From Lactifluus volemus (lineage: Eukaryota; Basidiomycota; Agaricomycetes; Russulales; Russulaceae): a stretch of 64,000 bases of DNA. Position numbers and translations under genes: made by a program. Under the pieces are notes generated by a model. That model was not told the DNA's origin and ran no database searches. It worked only from the letters and a program-made list of their open reading frames with translations. Shown here piece by piece: positions 54,182 through 64,000 of this stretch. Where the stretch lies: positions 1 through 64,000 of the forward strand of contig WTXI01000130.1 in assembly GCA_022376515.1 (NCBI GenBank). Reading direction: 5' to 3'. The first letter of the stretch is position 1. The number at the start of each line of letters is the position of its first letter.

Positions 54182-54557
54182 TGCTTTACGCGTACTTTAC
54201 TCGGAACTAATGTGCTTGTCGCCATGTGGTGTGCCCGCACTCGCCTCTGCCAGGCTAATTCATCTGTGACACCCCTTACGCAAACGGGTAAGCTTTCATG
54301 TCATTCAGTTCCCGGCGAAGACTATGTGATTGGTAAAAACGTAGCAAATGCAAGAGCAAATGCAACAGATTTGCCTCGATCTCGGTTTCTTGACAACCTG
54401 GCGGAGGCCCTTTGGGAGGCAATCAAATACTTCTGCTTGGCCAGTACAAAGCACCTGCAGCTTTCCCCCAGGGAAAAGCAGCATGACCTTGCTTGGATGC
54501 ACGGAAGGCATCAAATGTTCATCGCGAGGCGATCTCTGGATTATGCGCTCCTAGGAA

Positions 54558-54588
54558 CACGTGGTCGAACACGTGACAAATGACGTAA
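54558..54588 (+). promoter_or_regulatory. Two CACGTG E-boxes and TGACGTAA, kept in both arms
   Basis: CACGTG at 54558-54563 and 54570-54575, then TGACGTAA at 54581-54588, just inside the inner end of the left arm. The same trio is at the inner end of the right arm (59108-59140). No gene can be firmly tied to it. The esterase gene of the spacer begins 1.3 kb away. Confidence 0.35.
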
Positions 54589-55024
54589 TGTAGCCAGCAC
54601 ACACATGAGCTACTGTACAACGAGAAAACCAACGGGAATATTACCGAGCATCCTCTCCTCGCCGAGTTCGCGCCTTGCAAATCTGCGAATAATGTTCTTG
54701 TTACACTTCACCTGCAAGACCAGGCTATCTGTGCAAGTGGCTCCGAGAGTCTGACAAAGTGGCTCGCGTCAACGGTACATGTTCTATGCGCTTCTTTTGT
54801 CATTCATTGGTCAGGGCAACGGCCTCGTGAGTAGTGTCATCTTCTTCTTTTGGAACCGGCTATGTTCCCGCCAGCAAACGCGATTTTTTTTTTAACCGCT
54901 GGAATTAGAGCTCTCCTCTTCGTTGGTCGGTGCGATCATGACAAAAGAGGTCAAGTAACCAGCAGCAAGTGAGTTTTTCCTTGCAAGGTATATCACGATT
55001 GACTTGAATTACGTTCCTTCAGTG

Positions 55025-55275
55025 AGATATTTGAAAACCCTGGCTGGGAACCGAAAAATCGACCACGCGGTGCTACAAAAATTGAATACACTGACGCGGG
55101 AGGAGGCCCGGATGGCCATTTTGTACTAGCTGTTGTCCCTTGCGGAGTTCAGGCATCTTTTATAGGAAACCAGCTTCGCGAGAATCTTTGGACATCGCTT
55201 TCTCATCCGGATGAGCGTGTTGACAGGGACAACATCAAAACCGTTCCACTGCCGCTCCTCCACATATCAGGTGCT
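55025..55275 (+). pseudogene. Possible NLR (NACHT-type) N-terminal remnant
   Basis: One frame encodes RYLKTLAGNRKIDHAVLQKL, then NTLTREEARMAILY and a stop at 55127. An overlapping frame continues GNQLRENLWTSLSHPDERVD. LTREEARMA and NQLRENLRxWLSPPDPS-like strings recur upstream of the NACHT domain in Agaricomycete STAND/NLR proteins, as I recall them. No NACHT P-loop is visible here, so at best this is a decayed 5' piece. Confidence 0.35.
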
Positions 55276-55852
55276 TTTTGTGTATATAACTCTTTAATAG
55301 ATCCACATCTACCTCCTACTAGTACAGGTGTCTATATCTTTCACACGGCACAAACTCGAGAAGGATTTTCAAAAATTCAAAAGCCTACTCTCCACGATAG
55401 CTCAAAATTCTTTTGCGGGGCCTGAATGAGGTAGTAACCCGGCGACACGACTGATTTTGGTAGATCTCATTCCTTCACCTGTGTTCAAGTTCTTACGACT
55501 TGCTCACCCTGTGTCGACAACCAGCAGAATCGGTAAGCGACTACCTTATTAATTAGAAAGTCGAGAACCTGATACTCATATGAGGCAAGTAGGTGACTGG
55601 CTTGGATGAACGAGCGAGTCAAGTCGGATAGAAACCGTGGCGTGTCCGATTTCTTCGGGTTTCTATGCATCTTCACGATCTTCCATCGATTCGGATACAG
55701 TATTTGCGTTTCCTTACTTAGGCTGATGAACGTACCGCATTTCTGGTTGCGCATGCCAACGTCGTACTACTTAAACGTCCCTGCTTCCTCCCAGTATTCT
55801 ATCCCGTCGCTTTACCTTCTGAGCTACAGCTCTCATCCAGCCCTCCTCAAGA

Positions 55853-58252
<2,400 letters not shown>

Positions 58253-58342
58253 GTTTGATAAGGAGAGTGTAAGGGAAATAGGCGAAGGAAGGCAAGGGGA
58301 AATGATGAGAGGGGAGCACGAAGAGAGGAGAGAGGACAACCA

Positions 58343-58763
58343 GATTACTTGGAGTCTCGTGTTCGTACGTTTATCAATAAAGGCAATGCCGAAGTCGATC
58401 CTCGAACCGCCAATGGTCTGACTCCATTGCACCTAGCGGCTTCCTCGGGACATTGCGAGCTAGTTCGAATGTTATTCGAGCACAATGCCGAAACTAACAC
58501 GCAAGACAAGAACGGTTCGACAGCGCTGCACCGAGCGGCATCTTGACATTGTGCAATTACTACTGGAGAATGACGCGTTCGTGCACGTGTGCGACAATTC
58601 CGGCCACATTCCATTCGATCGAGCTCTAGCTGAAGGGGAAAGAGATTGCACGATTCTTTTCTCAGTTTGTATCCAAGAAACAGTAGTACGATATCTGTGT
58701 GTAGGCCCAGATAGACCAATTGTTCGCGAAGAGTCTTTGATCGACCAGACAAATTGGCAGTAG
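58343..58763 (+). pseudogene. Ankyrin-repeat fragment with frameshift
   Basis: Two ankyrin repeats are clear: NGLTPLHLAASSGHCELVRM with LFEHNAETNTQDKNGSTALHRAA, then after a frame change HLDIVQLLLENDAFVHVCDN. A few bases lost near 58540 separate the frames and create a TGA. There is no start or flanking domain. Ankyrin arrays commonly end fungal NLRs, so this may be the tail of the gene whose head is suspected at 55025, but the esterase lies between. Confidence 0.6.
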
Positions 58764-59528
58764 CGAGAATACCGGAAGATCAAAACGCGAGATTTGACAC
58801 CACGTTCCAGAAATTCCCGGTGAAACAAATGAGGAGACCACATGAGTCAAGGGAAGATAGGTTGACTCGGATATGAGAGGTGCTTGATGCGTGCGACGAG
58901 TTAGTGCCGACTTTGCAGCTTACGTTGAGTAAAGGATGTCCTCAAATGGGCGGCCAATTTTGGGCTTTCACGCCTCTTATTTTTCTACCGTGGCCGTAAA
59001 CGTAGATTCTCATCTCGGATGAATCACCTTCAAAAGAAAAATAAGGATAGCCATGAGTAACTGTAAATGAGAAGATCTGTACTAGCTCATGTGTGCGCTG
59101 GCTACATTACGTCATTTGTCACGTGTTCGACCACGTGTTCCTACGAGCGCATAACCCAGAGATCGCCTCGCGATGAACATTTGATGCCTTCCATGCATCC
59201 AAGCAAGGTCATGCTGCTTTTCCCTGGGGAAAAGCTGCAGGTGCTTTGTGCTGGCCAAGCAGAAGTATTTGATTGCCTCCCAAAGGGCCTCCGCCAGGTT
59301 GTCAAGAAACCGAGATCGAGGCAAATCTGTTGCATTTGCTCTTGCATTTGCTACGTTTTTACCAATCACATAGTCTTCGCCGGGAACTGAATGACATGAA
59401 AGCTTACCCGTTTGCGTAAGGGGTGTCACAGATGAATTAGCCTGGCAGAGGCGAGTGCGGGCACACCACATGGCGACAAGCACATTATTTCCGAGTAAAG
59501 TACGCGTAAAGCATCATCTATGTATAGA

Positions 59529-61108
59529 TCAATCCAATGGCTCTATACTTTGGCTTAGCCTAACGTTAATAGGCGTCGAGATGTCGTCTGGTTCAAAGAA
59601 GTCCTCAAACGTGAGCGGACGGAGATCGAAGGCCTGTGGCGGGACATGTAAGAACAAATGAATCAACCGAGTGAAAAAAAAAAGGAACGTACTCCTTGAC
59701 CACGCGCAAGCTGGGCGACGTCCCCATGAGCCTTGCGGACAAGCTCACGGACAGGTAACATTGCGGCATTTCGACATAGCTCCTTTAAATCCGATCCAGA
59801 TTTTCCCTTAGAATACTCGGCCAAAAGTCGCATAGGAAAGTTGGGGGAAAGGGGTACATCTCTGAGCATCTGGGATGAATTCTAGTTAGTCATACAGAGT
59901 ATAGGTGTAGTGAGGGGGAATGTGATAGAGCGTCGCAAGAGAAAGCTTCGAGTTCTGTACTATGCCCCACAAGAATTCAAGAAGGCACACGGAGTTCAAC
60001 TTACCAATGAAAGTATTTTCTCGCGCTGTGCGGCATCAGGCAAGGGGAGTGTAAATTGGCTTGGCATTCGCCTAAGGAATGCTGAATCGATATCTTGAAT
60101 CCTGTTCGTGGCACCCAGGACTAATATCCGATCTGAGCCCGAGAGAAGGCCATCCCATAGGCTGAAATGAACATCAGAAACAGGTACCATATTCAAAGAG
60201 GTGAACATACGTCATGAATTCTGCCTTCATCATTGCGGTGACTTCGTGGTCACCTTTACTCCGCTCACGTAGGAAAGAGTCGATCTCATCTATGAAGATA
60301 ATGCTAGGCTGCGTCTTCCGCGCTAAGCTGAACAATCCTGCGACTAGCTTATTCGACTCGCCAAACCATTTATTTGTCAAGACGGATGCCGCAATGTTGA
60401 TGAAGGTGGCGCCAGACTCCTTCGCGAGGGCTTTGGCGAGCATCGTTTTACCACACCCGGGCGGCCCATAAAGAAGCACACCCTTGGGTGCTGCTAGTAA
60501 GGAAGATGATGAACGAAATAGAGCGGGATATAGCAGCGGGATGATGACGGTTTCCTGTAACGAAGATATGATATCTTCTAGGCCTCCGATTTCTACCATG
60601 CGCAGTCGAGGTGAAGACGTGCCAAAAATGTTCAGATGCAAGGCATACCCGAGAAGGTAACATCAATATCGTCTGGATGGACCACCTCAGATGCGATTCG
60701 TTCTGGAAAAATATGGGAAGTTCGTAACAAGCGTAAGCAAAATACGTGAACGTACTTTCGTATTCATCCAATTTCAGTTTCTCGTGTCCTAGCCTCTTTA
60801 GCGCTTCCATCGGTTTCGCCTTGACTTCCTTGGGTGCCTCATGTCCATATGAATTAATCAGCCACTAGAAACATCAATGAAGCCTCAATTTACGAATGAG
60901 AAGTGAAACTGACGTTAATGGTATACCAGGCAGCTGCCTACAAGATTCTTGTAAGATTTCTACTTCCATTCATATGGGCCTTGACTCACCTGTGATGCCA
61001 GGAATAGTGCCACTATCCAGAAACATAAGCGTGTGATGGGAGCTCTCGATAACTCTGAACCCACTCACCGTCAATGATGGCTTTCTTAGTGGTAGGAGAC
61101 ATAGCCAT
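59529..61108 (-). CDS. MSP1: Msp1/ATAD1-type AAA ATPase of the mitochondrial outer membrane (intact copy)
   Basis: Nine exons: complement(61069-61108, 60990-61012, 60914-60937, 60756-60864, 60649-60702, 60211-60592, 60005-60161, 59693-59869, 59529-59633), 1071 nt, 356 aa, all introns GT-AG. An N-terminal membrane anchor ([20 protein letters not shown]) is followed by [32 protein letters not shown], Walker A GPPGCGKT, pore-region [14 protein letters not shown], Walker [11 protein letters not shown], sensor [18 protein letters not shown] and [18 protein letters not shown]. Msp1 extracts mislocalised tail-anchored proteins from the outer membrane. Strings differ from the common family form at IQDIDSAF, but no essential motif is lost. 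The duplicate in the left arm is broken. Confidence 0.93.
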
Positions 61109-61362
61109 CGTTCACACAGCAGATCTTACTAACGGATAAGATTGGTATATCGTTGTGCTATAGGAAAAGGTGAAAGGATTAGGGATCCGTCGCTGACAGA
61201 GTCAAAAGTAATGACGGCGACGGTGACTGTGGACTTTAACCTTAACCCTAACTTCCACGCCACCAAGAATGACAAATATTCCCGGATAAAGCAGTTGCTT
61301 TTTTCACAATTTATTTATCTAATCTTCCAAACGTCAATCTCGTAACAGATCTACGAGTACAA

Positions 61363-61799
61363 CTATTTTACAACCTCTGAACCGGAACTACTGGAAGGCG
61401 CAGCATTTCCCAGGGTCCGTGCCTGGGTATGCATCGAGCTCGAAGCTGATGGCGATAACTTGTGAGACGGAGAGCCTTTCCGGCAAACATGGCTTCTGTG
61501 CACGCCCGACGCGGGAAGGGAAACTTTCGTCCTCGGTGGGTGGACACGCGGTGGCGACGGCCGAACTCTATCTTCCTCCGATGGTGATGCCCTCTCTGCT
61601 TTGCGGCGGCAGGCGAGGTGTAAGAAGGTGCACATGGCGATGAGGAAGAATACTGGAAGCAGTAATCAAATGTGAGTCAGCCTTGGAGAAGCAGCCAGCA
61701 CGGGGCTGCGAGTATACCTCCAGAACCAGCGAGCATCCATTTTGTGATGGATGAAGTGACGGCAATGTTGGATTGCGTGGTAGCAATCGGCGTAGTCAT
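61363..61799 (-). CDS. Small single-pass membrane protein, right-arm copy
   Basis: Exons complement(61718-61799) and complement(61363-61652) give 123 aa. The intron position matches the left copy. The helix reads MLAGSGVFFLIAMCTFLHLA, followed by CRRK and a Ser/Pro-rich tail two residues shorter (QARTLGNAAPSSSSGSEVVK end). Both copies are open, unlike the neighbouring MSP1 pair. It lies 255 bp upstream of the intact MSP1 on the same strand. Function unknown. Confidence 0.6.
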
Positions 61800-62092
61800 G
61801 TCACGTAGGTTAAAAAGAATTAAGGGGTGAGATGAGGGGGTGGGTTGAGCAAAGGGTGAAGGTGCATGGGATTCTTATGGGAAAGTGGGACGGATGCCCT
61901 TTTAAACCGACAACATGGCGGCAGAGGCAGTACTTAGAATTTCTGACTACATCGTCCCGGCGTCCTTTAAATCCGACAACATGGCGAAAGAGAACTTTGA
62001 GACAACATCTTCGTCACCAATAACACGGGGGACAGACCCCACGCGGATGGCAGCAGGATGCTGAGCATGGATCAGAGCGCTGGCTGGCACCA

Positions 62093-62524
62093 GTGCAGGC
62101 AGCTGACACCGGCCATCTCCGTTTTTCACCAGCGCCGCTGAGTCCCGGCTTTTGCCCACAATCATCTCACTTCTGGCGTCTGACCGTCGGTTCATCTGAC
62201 GCCCGTATCGCCGAATTCAGGTCAGCTGTAACAAAAAAGATTAGCAAGCACCCTGGCCCTGTGAACACTCCCGTCGTACCGTCGCATGGCAGACCACTGG
62301 CAGTACAGGTGATACCCATTCACGATGGCTTTCAATTCACAAGATCCACCACACCATCCAGACGTGTGTGGGTTCCAAAGTCGTGGACTCGAACGTGTAG
62401 CACGGCACAGACAAACGTGACGTTCCGTCATTTAGGCGAGCTACCTGCCAATCAGAGTCCACCGGCAGAAAATGCCATGGTGCTGTCTAACCCCAGAGGG
62501 CAAGAGAGTGCGGCCGTGGGTTGA
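62093..62524 (+). CDS. Hypothetical ORF shared by both arms (right copy)
   Basis: An open frame of 143 codons ends QVIPIHDGFQFTRSTTPSRR, VPKSWTRTCSTAQTNVTFRH, LGELPANQSPPAEN, NPRGQESAAVG. The left copy is frameshifted in the middle and has an 85-nt difference. No domain is recognised. The upstream half of the frame overlaps the region opposite the small membrane protein promoter and may be non-coding. Confidence 0.3.
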   Translation: MQAADTGHLRFSPAPLSPGFCPQSSHFWRLTVGSSDARIAEFRSAVTKKISKHPGPVNTPVVPSHGRPLAVQVIPIHDGFQFTRSTTPSRRVWVPKSWTRTCSTAQTNVTFRHLGELPANQSPPAENAMVLSNPRGQESAAVG

Positions 62525-64000
62525 AGAAATCATCGAAAATTGCACTGTAGACAGCTCAGGGGCACTTCTTGGGCCATCTACATGTCACCGATACTCATTT
62601 AACAGAACTGTACGAGGTAACTTATGACGGCGGAATTCTTTTCGATGGCAGGTCCCGAATGGCAATAAGCGCCCAACGATTGTCCCAGCCTGTGCGACTG
62701 TTATCAGTCTTATGCGATCGCTCCTGCTCTTACAGAGCCCCATTTCTCATATTTACTAGTATCGTACCAGTATAAGTTACTCATAATCTCAAGCGACTCA
62801 GTGTTTTCCTCTAAGTAAAATAATCTGCGCTTGTATTTCAATTTGTAGTTGAATTTGCTATGCTTGCCTACTCGAGATAATGTCATCTTAACTCGGTCGT
62901 CGCACAGCAAGTGATGACTTTATTAAGCGCCAACAAATATCACTGACAGAGGATGAAACCGCTGGCGCTTGTACTGAGCCAAATCCCTGGTTTTGCATCG
63001 GCGTGGGAAATGCCGCGGGTGCAAAGGAGCGCGATTCTCCCGGCTCGCCACCTTCCACAAGATATACCGCAGGCGTGTGTCCTGCCACGGTAATTTTCCG
63101 AAAGCATTACATCATTTGTATCATCTGTATACAATTTCGCCCCTTACACTCATCGAGCCCTTCCTCTGAGGCAGGCCCCTGTTTCGTTTCTCTTACTCCA
63201 CTGTGTCACAAATTTGGATATATCTAACGTCGATCGTCCCATAGACGATATTAAATCATTAAGTTACGGCGGCGGAAAGATACTAGGAAGCGCTGACGTC
63301 GGCGGTAACCTTGTTGCAGAGGTTGCCCCCTTGTCATGTGTATCGTTCGTGCAGGCACTAGTTACGAGACATAGTCCGGTTCATGGCTAACGCGACCGAA
63401 GAGGTTCAACTACATCCCTGGACTAAACAACGCGACTAGCTTCTTCGAGCCCTGGCGAATCTGGCCGCCATGCATATCCGTGTTCATTACAACTGGTGCA
63501 GCAACATGCCACTGCTTCAAGAAATTTCACACCAAGAAGAAGAGGGTGGACATGATACATTCAACAAGTTTCCCAGGCCCTCATGGCGTCGCTCCTAGTA
63601 AAGATGACTAGCTTCTAAGAACACTACTACATTGCACCGATCGAACAAGGCTGTCCCTCGGCGACAAACAACGATCCTGATCCCGTGGGTGGCGGCGAAA
63701 GTATCAAAGGTTCGAATTGCGAATGTATTCGCTGACTATAGCCCGGTCCAATCAAACCACCAGTTGGCAAGGCAGCGTGGCCGTTTGGGAAGGCTATCTG
63801 GCGCCCAAACCTGTGCGTATAGCAATTCGCATGTGCATGACTCCAAAGATGTGGCGACGTGGGTGTCCTGGATTCCGGATATCCTCAACACGTCAAGACG
63901 GCGGAGAGTGCGACTGTCAGGCCATGTTGTTTATCTTACTTATTTTGGAAAGTCTTGTTCAGACTTGGCGGTGGCAACTTGCGGCGCCAGGCGCTGGTCA
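62525..64000. other. Right-arm outer sequence without a supported gene
   Basis: It matches 49511-51040 of the left arm. Only short frames occur, and they are not conserved in length between arms. Confidence 0.5.

Larger units (their letters stand above)
49511..54612 (+). repeat. Left arm of large inverted duplication
   Basis: It matches the reverse complement of 59083-64000 at roughly nine in ten bases or better, with small and moderate indels. It contains non-coding sequence, a small membrane protein gene, an MSP1 pseudogene, and a conserved tail ending GACGTAATGTAGCCAGC...ATGAGCTA. The inner end is sharp at about 54612. Confidence 0.93.
59083..64000 (-). repeat. Right arm of large inverted duplication (continues past the window)
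   Basis: Reverse complement of 49511-54612. The inner end is at about 59083 (TAGCTCATGTGTGCGCTGG). The outer end is not reached. Differences include several indels and base changes, which argues against an assembly fold-back. Confidence 0.93.

Overview
The window looks like a gene-poor, transposon-rich stretch of an Agaricomycete (mushroom-forming basidiomycete) nuclear genome. The evidence is short GT-AG introns of about 50-75 nt, a basidiomycete-type tetraspanin, a fungal Msp1 gene and thioredoxin reductase, and dense LTR retrotransposons of types common in these fungi. Exon models below were made by hand from splice signals and recalled family conservation; no search was run.

Region 1 (1-15.7 kb) is a nested transposon pile. 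Two copies of one self-priming Ty3/Gypsy chromovirus lie head to head: copy A is inverted and runs off the left edge (1-1655), and copy B (1652-9210) has intact gag and pol but a truncated 5' LTR. Copy B sits inside the chromodomain codons of a second chromovirus, copy C, whose pol 3' end and LTR follow (9212 to about 10.7 kb). Next comes a decayed Ty1/Copia element (about 11.1-15.7 kb) with five in-frame TGA stops and a lost integrase aspartate.

Region 2 (15.7-36.1 kb) carries host genes: a five-exon uncharacterised protein with a KPVIYLYPP motif (16468-17846) plus a fragment of a paralogue, a tetraspanin (complement 19249-20812) and a five-exon thioredoxin reductase (complement 31806-33193). 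Long stretches between them hold only weak candidates, including two short hydrophobic or secreted ORFs behind TATA boxes.

Region 3 (36.1-47.7 kb) is a young, complete 11.6 kb Ty3/Gypsy element. It has matching 884-bp LTRs and a perfect 5-bp target duplication (TTCCT). It encodes Gag-Pro, Pol in the same frame behind a TGA CTA stop, and a third 618-aa ORF of unknown function. It interrupts a short reading frame on the minus strand.

Region 4 (49.5-64 kb) is a large inverted duplication. Two arms of about 5 kb (49511-54612 and 59083-64000, the latter cut by the window end) flank a 4.5 kb spacer. Each arm has a small single-pass membrane protein gene and an MSP1 (mitochondrial AAA extractase) gene. 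The right MSP1 is intact; the left has two frameshifting deletions. The spacer holds a 14-exon secreted carboxylesterase between what look like remnants of an NLR and an ankyrin-repeat gene.
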